A stretch of DNA of 64,000 bases from Codonopsis lanceolata (Eukaryota > Streptophyta > Magnoliopsida > Asterales > Campanulaceae), in assembly GCA_013146195.2 (NCBI GenBank), contig CM028377.1, positions 3,410,001 to 3,474,000 of the forward strand, given 5' to 3'. A program made the position numbers and the translations under genes. The notes beneath the pieces were generated by a model, which saw only the letters and a program-made list of their open reading frames with translations, ran no database searches and had not been told where the DNA came from. The number at the start of each line of letters is the position of its first letter. The first letter of the stretch is position 1. Below, piece by piece: positions 45,486 through 57,341 of the stretch.

Positions 45486-47140
45486 TGTAGACACCCCAAT
45501 TTCTTACCCCTACGATATAATGTCATACATACAATAATTTCAATATATATTTTATAAAACAATCGGACAAACAAACGTTTCTTTCCGTTAGTGTTTTAGG
45601 TAACTGGACTTAACGGGAGTTAAACGATGAACATAAAAATTATAAATATAACCTTCCGTTTATACCCCTGCAATATAATAATGATAATATATATTTTATA
45701 AAAGGCAAAACACACAAATGGACCACCCAACTTTCCCACTTTTTGCAATTCTGTCACCGAAAGTTTGAAATATCTATTTTGGTCATCCAACTTTAGTCTA
45801 GTTGCAAGCGAGCCCATTTTCTAACGGACATTAAAAAATGACGTTAACTTTAAGTTAAATCCCTATTTTACCCCTGTTCATCTTCATCTTCATCTTCATC
45901 TTCTCCAATTACAGATCTGGGTCTGTTCATCTTTATCTCCAGGCTAGATTTTGAGCAAGTTCAAGGTGCCCGATGGAACTGGGCCTCAAATTGAAGATGA
46001 CCCAATTATTTTTAAGTCACCTTGTATATTGTACATAGCCCAAATTTCCAAACATCAAGCCTAGTGCGGTAGTGCCCAGAGATAGCTCCAAGCCTCCAAT
46101 GAAGAAATTGAATCAGTTCACATCACGCAAATTAGTGAATTTGTTCCGTCAATCACTCCCTCTCTCTCGTTTCTCTTGATCTACCCACCAAAATCACCAC
46201 CGCGTCTCGCCAACTTCCCTCCATAATGGTAAATCAATATCGGCTACGACGGTGTGATTCCCTAGAATACTTCCACGCTTCCGCCTGATTACAATAACCA
46301 ATTTTTATTCAAATCTTCTTCTTTCCGAGCCCAACGATTCTCAATTTTTTTCTTGACAGGAGTTGAAGAGTGAAGAGCACAATATTAGATCAGTGTTGGG
46401 GGTCGTTTGGCTCCTAATCCGGCATCGGCGATTTAATTGGGGCCTCGCCTTAGGGGCTATTATAGATCGTGCATTGGTCGAGCTACTTTGTTTGAAGGTT
46501 TGAAGTTCAATTGTTCGCTTTCGACTTTCGTGGTGTAATCGGGTAAGTGTTCACTTTGAATTCTTCATTTAATTTCATAATTTTCCTTTGTTTGGGTTTG
46601 TAAATTACAAAATTGTAATCTCAATCTTAGACTCTTAGTTCAATAGTTCAGTACTGTAACAGTTCTATTCAATGTTCATATCATAGAAAATTAGAAATTC
46701 AATTGATTATTTAGTTAACAGTTAACACTTAACACATACTATGAAAATTGAAAGACATTCATCTACCTATAGGCAGCAACATTGGGCCCCTGTATAAAAA
46801 CCCAACTTAATTCCTTTTCAAAATTTTGTTCAAGCTAAAGTGACTAAGTGAGCAACATTAATTAAGAACTTCTAATTAATTGTTTCAGATTTTGATTACA
46901 CAACTAATACTATGATTCATAATTCATTGTTTCAGATTTTGCAATTTCATTATTTCAGTGACGATGGAAATTTTTCGCAAGTTTTTAATTGTGATTTGGG
47001 AGTAATTCGGAACTCGATACTCGATAGAGTTGATAAACCAGGTTCTTTCGCTCCTTTCATAGTTACTTTTAATATGATTTTGGCTTGTTATTACTAGTAT
47101 TTTATTGTTGTGATTTGTTGTTAGTCCATTTTTTTCAATT

Positions 47141-50100
47141 ATGCCTTTGAAAAGGAAATTCGAATCTGGACATGAAAAACTTAAAAAAGAAAAAAAGAAT
47201 TGGACAATTGAAACAGTCTCAAAGAGGAGCTCTTGAAAAGTTTATTATAATAGAATCACAAGTATCTTCTGAAAATGAAAATCGTGCTAATGTTGATGGG
47301 GGTATTGATGTTAATGCTGATGATGCTAACGTCATCACTTCACCTAATTTTCAAAATAATGATGTTGAGAATTTTGAAAATTTGGATGTTAACTATGATG
47401 ATGGTGTTAATGTCACTGTTGATGATGCTAATTTTGATACTAATGATGTTGAGAATTTTGATAATTTGGATGCAAATGTTGATGATGCTTTTCATATGCT
47501 TGATATATTTGATCCAAGAAATTGGGATGCTCTCGATTCTAATATGATTGATATTTTAGTGGCAAAGGGTCCTAAAAGAGATTTGTCTATTCGAAAAGGG
47601 CCTAAAGATAAACTTTCTAGACGATTTTCTTCAACATCTTATACTAGAGTTTTGTCAAATGGAGAAAAGTTTGATAGAGATTGGCTAGTGTATTTGAAAG
47701 AGCTTGATAAAATATTTTGTTTTTGTTGGAAAATATTTAAAAAAGGGTGTGGAAGAGGTCAATTAGCAAATGAGGGTTTCGGAGATTGGTCACATCTAAG
47801 TATTAGACTTAAAGAACATGAAACTAGTGCAGAACATGTTAAGAATATGACTAGTTGGTATGAATTGCGTTTGAGACTCCAAAATAATGAAACCATTGAT
47901 AAAGTGGCTAAAAAACAACTTGAGATGGAAAAAGATCACTGGAAAAAAGTCTTGTTTAGAATTATTTCGGCTATAAAATTCCATGCAAAACATAATCTAG
48001 CATTTCGTGGCACTAATGAGAGAATTTATCAAAGTAGCAACGGTAATTTCTTAGGTTAGGTTGAAATGTTGGCCGAGTTTGACCCTGTTGTTCAAGAGCA
48101 TGTTCAACGTATTACAAATGATAAAATTCATTATAACTATCTTGGTCATAAAATCCAAAATGAGTTAATACTATTGTTTGCTTCTTCTATTAAATCTGAA
48201 ATCATTAAGAAAATAAAACAAGTGAAGTATTTCTCATTCATACTTGATTGTACTCCTGATATAAGCCACCGAGGACAAATGACATTTATAATAAGATATT
48301 TGGATGTGTCTTCAAATTCTATTAGCATTGAAGAATCCTTTTTAGGATTTTTGGATGTGAATTATACAACTAGCCAAGGACTTTTTGATGTTTTACAAAA
48401 TGAATAAACGTTTCTTGGTCTTGATATAGATAATGTGTGTGGGCAAGGCTATGATAATGGGTCAAATATGAAAGGAAAACATCAAGGAGTGCAAAAAAAA
48501 ACTTTTAGATATAAATCCAAGAGCATTTTATACTCCTTGTGGTTGTCATAGTCTCAATTTGATATTATGTGACATGGCTAACACTAGTGGTAAAGCTCGA
48601 GATTTTTTTGGAGTCATACAATGTATTTACACAATATTTGCAAATTCTTCCAAAAGATGGCAGATTTTGAAAGATAATGTAAAAGTTTTGATACTTAAAT
48701 CATTATCATCCACCCGTTGGGAGAGTCGCGTTGATAGTGTTAAAGCCATAAGATTTCAAGTTTTGGATATACAAGAAGCTTTACTTCAAGTAGCAGAAAG
48801 TGATAATGATTCAAAAATTAGAAGTGAAGCTAAATCCTTAGCAAAAAATGAGCTTGGCGATTTTGAGTTTTTACTTGCAATAGTCATTTGGTGTGAAATA
48901 TTATATGTTGTTAATTTGGTTAGCAAACATTTACAATCAAGGGATATGCTTTTTGATGTTGCCATTGAAGAAGTAAAAGGGTTGATAACATTTTTTTAGG
49001 AATACAGAGAGACTGGATTTTTAAATGCATTGAAAACTACGAAGGAACTTGCAATTAAAATAAATGTTGATCCCGTGTTCCCCAAAAAGCGTCCAATTCG
49101 AAGAAAAAATATTTTGATGAAACTTCAATTGATGCATCGTCTAATGATTCGTAATCTGAAGAGGAGTCATTTAGGGTTAATTATTTCTTATACATTGTTG
49201 ATCAAGCGATTGCTTCACTAACTAGGTGATTTGAACAATATCAAGAATATGAAAATATTTTTGGTTTCTTATTTACTTCCGATAAATTGCATTCATTGGA
49301 TGATATGAGTTTAAAGTCTTGTTGTAGTCGATTTGAAGGTGCACTTAAAAAAGATGAACAATCTGACATAGATGTGTGGATTCCCGGGATGCGTCCGCGC
49401 CCCACGTGCCCTTGGATAGGGGTGCACGAACATGCGGAAGCGGGGCATCACGCTTTCCATTCCACCCTCCCTTGTTTAGGGGAGGACGAAATTAAAAATG
49501 CGGAAATGGTGCTGCCAAAATAGCGTGTTGAATACGCCTTGGTAACTTCAGTGAATTTTTGGTCCAATATGGGAGCTTTGGGTTTTCTATATCAAGTTAT
49601 CCCTTTTTTAGGGGATACCAGGATATAGGAATACATCACCCTTTCATTCCCCTTCTCCCTTTTTTAGCGGAAAATGGAAAAGTGCAAGAAAGGATATTGC
49701 GAGGCCCACTATGGATTTTATGAAAATTACCTTATGGCTTATTTCGGATCACTATGAGTACTTTGGATTTTCTAAATCAAGTTATCCTTTTTTTAGGGGA
49801 TACCAGGATATAGGAATACATCACCCTTTCATTCTCATTCTCCCCTTTTTAGGGAAAAACGGAAAAGTGCAAGAAAGGAGTGTTGCGACGCCCCATTGGA
49901 TCCAAAATGTTTTATAGAGTCGCCATCTTTATTTTAACGAAGAAATAAAGAAAAACCAGAGATTGGAAAAACGGGTTCAGAGGCTAAGTTACGAGTTGGG
50001 AAGGTGCTAGGCACCCAACTCGCCCTTTCGGTCTCAAAAGCGGTTTTTGGCTAAAGTATGCTTTTTGTTATATTTATTTAGCAAATAAACAAAGCATTAA

Positions 50101-51365
50101 AAGACAGGAAATAAAAGCAAATTCATCCATGGCTACATTATTTACGGACTTGCAGCAGTTTCCTTACAATAATTACAAACACATTTAAAAATATTTGGCC
50201 ATCATAACGGCTCTTTTAAATAGTATTTTCTAACTAAATCCGGGTAACACAACGGCTTATATTTTTACATTTGGCCGGATTGAAAAAAATAACTTTTATA
50301 AAATAAACGCCCTTAAAGGCTTTACATTTTAGAGCATGGTGTGCTCGCTCTGTCCTTCAGAGAGAGGGAGACTTTTTTTTATGCTTGTTGTGGTTTGGGC
50401 AGGGTAACGGCTTGTTTTTGGCGGTTTTGGCCTTTTTACTCAGGTAGAGCAACTTCTCTTTCTGAGGTTTTTGAACCGGGGAAATAGGGTGGATACCTAG
50501 CTAGAAGGCTAAGGATCACTTTGACCGGTTGGATTAAGGTTTGGAGGAGGTTTGACAGAGTTTCGAGGCTTTATAAGAGGGGAACTACTCTCGCTCACTG
50601 ATCGTTCGCTGCGTAAAAATAACGCAGAGTTTCTTCGGGCTTCAAGCCTTTGTGAATTGTGTCCCAAAAGAGAAGTCGGGCACTGCTATTTATAGTTGAA
50701 TTTGTGCTTCATCAGCTTGTATCGTGCGCTTGAAATCTTGCACAATGCGTTAAGTCTGGGAGCCACTGTAGCACCTTGGGCACGGCCATAAGACTGCTTG
50801 TGCGCCGCCCCAAGGGACCCTCATGGCAGCGCCAGCCCACTATTCAACTTTCCAACTTTGCACTTTTAGCCTTTGCATTTTACTATTTTGCACATCATGC
50901 TTTACCTTTTGCATTTTAAAATCATGTAACTTGACATTTGTTAAGTTTTAACAGGTCTTGATATCGCATGCCAGAGTTACATGCCAGGGGTACAAAATTG
51001 GGGTGTCTACAAGATGCGAATGAATTATATATGGAATTAAAGTTACTCCAAGAATTCTTACCTAAGGAAAAGATGGGACCTATTGATATTGTAATTTTTT
51101 TTTGAAACGTGTGGATTTTTTTCCAAATACAATTATTGCATATAGAATTTTGTTGACTCTTCCAGTAACTGTTGCATCTGCAGAAAGAAGCTTTTCAAAA
51201 TTGAAGTTATTAAAGTCCTACTTGTGTTCTACAATGACACAAGAAAGACTTAATGGATTGGAGATCATATCAATTGAGGATGATTTTCTGGAAAAGATTG
51301 ATTATGAAGATTTGATTGAAGATTTTGCATCAAGAAATAATAGAAGGATGATACTTTTCAAATAA
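47141..51365 (+). pseudogene. TTF-type zinc-finger hAT transposase, interrupted
   Basis: A DDE transposase of the hAT superfamily, zf-MYM/TTF-like plant group. The frame near the start (MPLKRKFESGHEK, 47141) is shifted by one base in an A run. The main frame from 47172 has an Asp/Asn-rich linker with repeated DDANV/DVENF phrases, then the TTF zinc-finger region (LDKIFCFCWKIFKKG, EHETSAEHVKNM) and the start of the catalytic region (SFILDCTPDISHRGQM). Next come NVCGQGYDNGSNMKGKHQGV and CGCHSLNL. The hAT dimerisation end follows at 51102-51365 (LTLPVTVASAERSFSKLKLL, MTQERLNGLEIISIE). Breaks: TAG near 48057, TAA near 48405, a frameshift near 48500, later stops, and the solo LTR at 49375-51011. 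Not functional. Confidence 0.88.
49375..51011 (-). mobile_element. 1.64-kb solo LTR inside the hAT gene
   Basis: Flanked by the 5-bp TSD AGATG (49370-49374 and 51012-51016). Plus-strand start TGTGGATTCCCGGG, end GGGGTGTCTACA, so on the minus strand it starts TGTAGACACCCC. It has the stem-loop (49992-50022), the GAGTCGCCATCTTTATT polyadenylation region near 49920 and five CCCCTAAAAAAGGG-type palindromes (49450-49870). Removing it rejoins the hAT frame. It is the only copy in the window with both ends and a TSD, so it is the reference for the family. Confidence 0.92.
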
Positions 51366-52384
51366 AAAGTTTGATTGTAATTTAGAAATTTAGTTATTTT
51401 TGTATTTCGTTCGTAAGGAAAAAAGTTTGAATCTTATAACATTATCAAATATATAATTTATTTTTAATTTTTTGTAATTATCTTTTGTCAATTTTGGGCT
51501 TATTATTAAATTAAAGACATGGCCTTCAAAATGTCATGACCGACCCTGTTCATCTTAATCTTTTGAAGAATGTGGGTAACTGATATAATTTAATTAAATT
51601 AGAGTAATTTAGATGTACATATGATATCAAACTTTCAAGTGAATCAAACAATTAAAAATAAATCTAAATAAACTTGGAATGTTTTCAGATTTCAACAAAC
51701 CTAGTTGTAAATCACACCTCCAACCAACCCTTCCACCGCCACTACTCCATCCACCAAAAACCTTCTACTGGAACTCCTACCAACCAACCCTTCCACTACC
51801 AGCACTCACCACCCCCCCCCCCAAACACTCAAGAAAGCACTAATTATTGACCTAGATTTGTTGAAATGGGTAGGAAAGGGTTACAGATCTGATACTCGAT
51901 GTTGGGGCTTTATTTTTTGGTCGGCAATGGAGATGTGAGTTTGATATTCGATCGCAATTGGGATGGGTGACCAGTCAATAACGATGTTGGGTCTGGTGGA
52001 GTTGACGATAGAGAAGGAAAGAGATGAAGGCCAGCTATTGTTATGTTTGACCGGAGTGAAGTGCTACAAAGAGGTGTTGGGAAGTCAGGATGGATCTGCT
52101 GAAAGTCAGGATGGATCTGCTAGTCTCTTATATATTTTCGATCTAAACTTGAAAACTCATCTTCTATTTCATAGGGTTTGAACCAATCTATAAGGAGACC
52201 ACTTACCGTTTTAGCTTAAGTTGCCACCACCACCGAGAAGCCGTCTACGAAATAGAAGATACCGGAGATTGTGTTGCAACCCATCATAGAGATCTCTGGG
52301 ACTGTCAATTTACTTGACTCTAAAAGTTTGTGCAATTAGATCCATTTTAATGTTGTTTTTCCTATTTTGCCCCTTAAGTTAACG
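51366..52384. other. MULE interior right of the hAT gene
   Basis: AT-rich to 51700, then a CCAACC-rich stretch and a run of 11 or so C near 51810. A 20-bp phrase (AGTCAGGATGGATCTGCT) is tandemly repeated at 52083-52120. No gene recognised; it may hold captured host sequence. Confidence 0.4.
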
Positions 52385-53650
52385 TTCTGGTTTAACGCCC
52401 GTTAGAAAATGGTCTCGCTTAAAACTAGACTAAAGTTGGATGGCCAAAACAGATATTTCAAACTTTCGGTGGTTGAATTGCAAAAATTGGAAAAGTTGGG
52501 TGGCCCATTTGTGTGTTTTACCTTTTATAAAATTATTGGATTTATAAAAATGACTTTCCATTAATGTTTCAGTTAACTGGACTTAACGGTAGTTAAATAT
52601 TCAAAATAGACAAAACAGACAAAACAAACCTGAAGGACTGTAAATGAAACTTCAATTGGCCAGATGGAGCCGCTCCCCATATGTTGTTTCCACTCCATCA
52701 ACCTCTTCCTCCAAAGCAGTCCAAACGGCAGTGTTTTCCTTAGTCGCCTTGTGTGTCTTTCGCTGTTGCATGCCCAGGGTGACACTTGGCATGCCATGCA
52801 CTGATAATTTTGTACGCCGTCGTTTAACCGACCTCTTTTCGCCTATAAATAAAGGCCTTCGGGCACTCTCATTCTAACCATCGACCACCATCAATCATCT
52901 TCCCTCACACCCTCCAACAGCAACATACACAGCAACACACACACAACTCGTAGCACCGCAATCCCCATCAATATATCCTGCAGCAGCATTTCGAAGCATC
53001 ACAAAAATATATAAAAAAAAAAAAACCTTTCTTTCTCAAAAGGATAGGGGAAACACGTACAATCAGAATCTTCGAGCGCCTAGTGTGCTAAGCCTATACG
53101 TATATACCGGGTTAGACATTCGCGCTACAAGAGGTAAGTACCAATTTACCGTCTTTCTCGTTAATGTAAAATATTATAATATGCATGCTATGTAAATAGA
53201 TAGTAATGTAGAATATTATATTACACATGCAATGTAAATAATAGTATTGTTAGATAAATAATAAATGTAAATTAAATAACGATGCATTTTGTTAAATACA
53301 TAATATATGCATGCATGCTACATAATATATGCATGCATGCTATATATATATATATATATAACACATAAACATATGTACCTGTTATGAAACTCAAATAACA
53401 TTAAACGAAGTAATGTTATTTTCAACAAATATATGTATAATAAATATTTCTTCCAGACCATATGATTTAAAAACATGTTAAATTAATTTTAAAACTTTGA
53501 ATTGAGATCAACAGGGCGAGTTGGATGTCTAACCTCTTCCAAACTCGTAACCTAGCCTCCGAATCTTTATATTTTCTGAAATAATTGGTTTTTCTCTGTT
53601 TTAACGTTAAAATAGAGATGACGACTCTGTATATACATTTTTAAGGTTAA

Positions 53651-53952
53651 CAATGAGACCGAGTGTATTGTACGCGCTCAGATGTTTCTTGAGACACATA
53701 AGCTTATGGTAAAGAGGGTCTGTCTTCTAAAAAATATGTAAGATTGTCTTACTTAAGTTTTTTCCTTTTAAGTAATGGTGGAAAAAGTAAAATATATTTA
53801 TTATAATGGATTGCAAAATTATATCTAAATGTACATTTTTGAAACTATATTCCATATTTGTCTTCTCTTTGTCTTATAAAAGCCAAGAATATGCAACATA
53901 AGCTTCACCATCACCCCTTTTCCAATCCTTAGTACCTCTCAAGTGATCAAAC
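53651..53952 (+). promoter_or_regulatory. Upstream region and TATA box of the SPH gene
   Basis: A TATA box, TATAAAAG, is at 53875-53882, 70 bases before the ATG, in CTTATAAAAGCC. A transcript would start near 53905-53915, with a short leader of about 40 bases. The rest is AT-rich and unique in this window. Confidence 0.6.
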
Positions 53953-54387
53953 ATGTCAAACAGCATTACATATAGTCATGTTAGATTTTTTCTAGCTCTC
54001 ATCGTTGTGGTGTGCCTCGTTCAAAAAACAAATGGTATTAAGCTTTGTCTTTTTTACGATGTCTACCGTGTTCAAGTTTTCAACGCTATGAGTAGTGATA
54101 TATCTCTCCGTTGTCAGTCAGGTGATTCAGATTCCGGATTGGGAATACTAAGTGCTGGCCGTGTGTATCAGTGGGAAGTTTGTGCTAATCCTCGAGCACT
54201 TTACTTTTGTCATTTCTATTGGGGTTCAAAGCAAAATGTTTTTGATGTTTATAATAAAAGTTATCGCAAATGGTGTAGTGACAAAAAATTAGTTGCTTGG
54301 AAGGTTAATCAAACTGGCTTCTGGTTCACTTGTTTCCCTGAAGTCACTTATCCTGATAAGTGGGAGTTTACGCAACCATGGAAGTAA
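53953..54387 (+). CDS. S-protein homologue (plant self-incompatibility S1 family)
   Basis: A small secreted protein of 144 residues, intronless, as is usual for SPH genes. Residues 1-28 form a signal peptide (hydrophobic FFLALIVVVCLV), probably cleaved near TNG/IK. The mature part fits the S1 fold: VFNAMSSDISLRCQSGDSD (Cys54, the usual first conserved cysteine), LSAGRVYQWEVCAN, LYFCHFYWGS (Cys86), YRKWCSD (Cys108) and FWFTCFPE (Cys127). The length is normal for the family (about 120-150). In poppy an S1 protein is the stigma signal for self-incompatibility; most SPH proteins are of unknown role. The ATG at 53953 is the first in the frame and gives a complete signal peptide. A TATA box lies 70 bases upstream. 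No frame breaks are seen; it is the best candidate for a working host gene here. Confidence 0.88.
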   Translation: MSNSITYSHVRFFLALIVVVCLVQKTNGIKLCLFYDVYRVQVFNAMSSDISLRCQSGDSDSGLGILSAGRVYQWEVCANPRALYFCHFYWGSKQNVFDVYNKSYRKWCSDKKLVAWKVNQTGFWFTCFPEVTYPDKWEFTQPWK

Positions 54388-54601
54388 AAGAATATTATCT
54401 TTCGATGTATCAATATGGTTCATGAAAATAAGATGCGATAATATGTATCATGTAGTGTTTGGGAACCATTTATCTTTTTCATTCTATTTTTGTTTCATTT
54501 CAATTTTGAATTAGCAACAAAAATAAGTTTGATAACTATTTATGCGTCTATTTATACAATGAAAAATGAAATCGAAACATGCCATGTTTGACGAGCGTTT
54601 A
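54388..54601 (+). other. 3' flank of the SPH gene
   Basis: AT-rich, with AATAAG-like and AAAATAAG words near 54515-54525 that could serve as polyadenylation signals. No gene. Confidence 0.35.
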
Positions 54602-54615
54602 ACTTGTCCACTAGT

Positions 54616-54719
54616 GCCTCTAACGGGGTGGCTCAGTTGTAGAGATGAGACTTCACAATGTGTGATGTCTTAGGTTCGATCCCTTCCCACGCCCCCTTAG
54701 GGAGAAAAAAAAAAAAAAA
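54616..54719 (+). mobile_element. Short tRNA-derived SINE
   Basis: About 104 bp. A box TGGCTCAGTTGT at 54629-54640 and perfect B box GGTTCGATCC at 54673-54682, then a short body and a 16-A tail. Flanked by ACTTGTCCACTAGT (54602-54615) and ACTTGTGTACTAGT (54720-54733), a 14-bp TSD with two differences. The A tail and TSD mark it as a retroposon and not a tRNA gene; it also cannot fold into a full cloverleaf that I can see. Confidence 0.85.
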
Positions 54720-54733
54720 ACTTGTGTACTAGT

Positions 54734-57180
54734 TGGTACATGGTAGCAATTGGCACAGTGTCCACATTTTCTCGACAAAAAGGTCCTACTTCCATTGTTC
54801 TTAAATAATTAGTTTGGGTTATTTTGGTAAATTGGATATATATAGTAAATCCCTTGTATAATTTATTTAAAAACCATAATTATGAATTTCTCAGAAAACA
54901 TGTATTTCCTCCTTTTTCAAATTCTCGTTTTCGTTTTTTTTTTCGTCCGTTATTAAATAATTCTCCTATTTTAAAATTTTCTTTTTCAAAAAAACACTTT
55001 TATCACTTTATCTTTATTTTTTCTACATAATATAATTATACCCACATGGGCCACATACTCATAGACATCGAACAAAATCATACATTTTACCAATATTTAT
55101 ATTACAATCAATTTTTTTACTTAAATAATATGCCGGGTCAAGGAGGCTAATATTTTAAAAAGGAAGGAAATATTTGAAATCAACTTTTTGAAAAAGAGTA
55201 TAAACAGAACAATTGTGTAGAACATACGGAAAAAAAAAGTATATAATAATTTAGAAAAAAGAAAGAAAGTTGTGTAGACATTTTTTGTTTATCTTTGACC
55301 GAGAAACTACATCTTGACTAGCCTTTTTAGTTCTTTTTTTAGTATATAGCCTTTGTAGTCAAAGCCACGTGTATAGAATATCTTTTACAACCTTTTTATT
55401 GTAAAGATAATTTCCATAATAGTTTTTTTTTTTTAGGAAAATACCGTAGTTTGAATATTTATTCTAACACGTGATTAAAATAAAATATGATTTTTTTATG
55501 ATAAGTTCTCAATGTGTATAGTAAGTAAATATGCATATAATACGAAGAATTGGAAAATCCTCTCATTTTCCGTACTCGAGTCAAACTTAATTAAAAATAC
55601 ACACGTTATATGAAGAATTGGAAAATCCACTCATTTTCTATACTCAAACCAAAATTAACTAAAAATACTTACACTTTTGATTTGAACCATTTAATACACG
55701 TAAGAAAAAATTAAATGTAGTGTTCTTCATGTATAAAACTCCATATATACAAAATTTTGGTATAATTTTACTACTTCTATTATTTGATTTATATTACTTA
55801 TCTTTCATAAATTGTTAAATAAGATGCTAATATGAAAATATTAATTATGAAGTCTAAAAAATATTTTTTGATAATGCTTATACTTTTTAAATACACACAT
55901 GAGAGTATATGCTTCATTATGCTTTTATTTAATTACTATCCGCATTGTTATTTTATTTGATAAAATGAAAATAACAGCTTTAAGAATGTACAAATGTGAA
56001 AATATTAAGATATTTAAAATGAAAGATGAAGAAAATATTAAGATGTCTATATAAAATATGACGTATATTATATCTTGTATATTTGAATCATATTTGTATT
56101 ATATGTTTACAAACATATAGAAGTATATTTGTTCCCGTTCACAGATTTTTACGCCGAATTTTCCATCGCAACTTTGAGAGAGAGAAATACGTATTAAACT
56201 TGTACGTTTTTTGAAATATAATATACCCATATCGTATATTACTATCTATGATCACTTAAATAGTGTAGTTTTTGTTTTAGTTATTAGACTTTGTGCGCCA
56301 TAGTATGAGATCAGATCTTTGTATGCTTGAAGTATATTAAGAGGTAAGTAATAATTATTTTTGTAATTCATTTATTTTGTAAGAAAACAAATAATGAAAA
56401 TACTTAAATTAAAAAAATAAATTGAACTGTAGTAACATCTTATTGGTTTCTAAATAACAGCAACATAGTCTTCTTCTGAAGATTCTTGCTACACTAATGA
56501 TTAGTTTAGAAACGTGAGCTAAAATAAGTTTTTCGATTATTTCAAACACATTCATTTAACTATATTATTTCAAAAACATTCCTTTAACTTGCATATGTCC
56601 TAAGAAAAACTATTATCTCCATAGTACACCTAAATTTCAAACACATTCATTTAACTATATTATTTCAAAAACATTCCTTTAACTCGCATATGTCCTAAGA
56701 AAAACTATTATCTCCATAGTACACCTAAAGAGAAGAGCGGAGAGCCCCATCCTATTAACACAACGGATCGAGGAGTGTAACGGTTCTCCGGACGCGTGAA
56801 GGTATAATTTGATACTGGCCGTAGGATCGCAGTAAAAAAGGTAAATCCTAACCTCTGAATATTTTTTTACCAATTGCACACGTATAATCCAAAGCCTATT
56901 GTAAAATAGATAGTTATAAATAGATAAGTAATTTGTGTCTATTTAACTAAAACGGCAAAAATCACACTTTAATTGGTATATGCCTTGTTGATCAGTAGGT
57001 GTAACTATTGTTATATATTGTACAAATTTCTTTGGCTGCAGGCAGTAGTAGACTTCTTTATACATCTACAATTAATGCCTCCAAATGCAATAAATAACAA
57101 GCAAATTCAGAAAATCTGCTGGCTTTTATTCTTTTTTAGTTTTGTAATTTTTTTTTTCATTTTTTGCAATAATGTTTGAA
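54734..57180. other. AT-rich intergenic region with two small tandem duplications
   Basis: No convincing gene on either strand. It contains a diverged duplication (GAAGAATTGGAAAATCC at 55544 and 55612) and a 95-bp duplication (56541-56730). Short open frames are random-looking. Confidence 0.55.
56541..56730. repeat. 95-bp tandem duplication
   Basis: Two copies (56541-56635 and 56636-56730) starting TTCAAACACATTCATTTAAC that differ at about one base (AACTTGC against AACTCGC), so the event is recent. Confidence 0.95.
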
Positions 57181-57341
57181 ATTGTTAAGCAATCTTGGTG
57201 GCCATTGTAATCGCAATAATTCAAGTATGTTCCGATTCAACCTACAAATTACAAAAATTCCGAACCTACGTAGTGAAAATTACGATGAAAAAAACAACAA
57301 CAATCGACCGGGAAACAAAATCAGAGACGATTTCTCCGATC

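Larger units (their letters stand above)
45704..52523. mobile_element. 6.8-kb MULE carrying a hAT transposase gene
   Basis: Left end GGCAAAACACACAAATGG, right end inverse AGGTAAAACACACAAATGG. The terminal inverted repeats are about 140-180 bp and include AGTTTGAAATATCT and its complement. The 9-bp TSD TTTATAAAA lies at 45695-45703 and 52524-52532. Long inverted repeats with a 9-bp TSD point to a Mutator-like element related to the one at 13605-14941. No MULE transposase is present. The interior contains a decayed hAT-type gene, so either a hAT element is nested here or the MULE captured one. A possible hAT right end is ACCGACCCTG at 51548; I could not find the left one. Confidence 0.8.
45486..53650 (+). 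mobile_element. LTR of the TGTAGACACC group, split by a MULE
   Basis: Left part 45486-45703 starts TGTAGACACCCCAATTTC. The right part resumes at 52524 after the MULE and runs to about 53650. The right part holds a TATA box (52844-52851), a diverged stem-loop and GATGACGACTCT near 53520-53635, as in the other LTRs. The 3' end has decayed. It follows a polypurine tract, so this is a 3' LTR in plus orientation. Confidence 0.72.

Noticed and set aside
44560..45557. Long overlapping frames of 295, 232 and 149 codons and minus-strand 12-residue repeats
   Set aside because: Produced by the 36-bp array. Composition follows the repeat unit in every frame, and no domain is recognisable.
47172..49220. 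A domesticated hAT gene
   Set aside because: Multiple stops and frameshifts and an LTR insertion in the dimerisation domain; no sign of conservation.
54616..54719. A tRNA gene (good B box)
   Set aside because: It has a poly-A tail and a 14-bp TSD, and no complete cloverleaf; it is a SINE.
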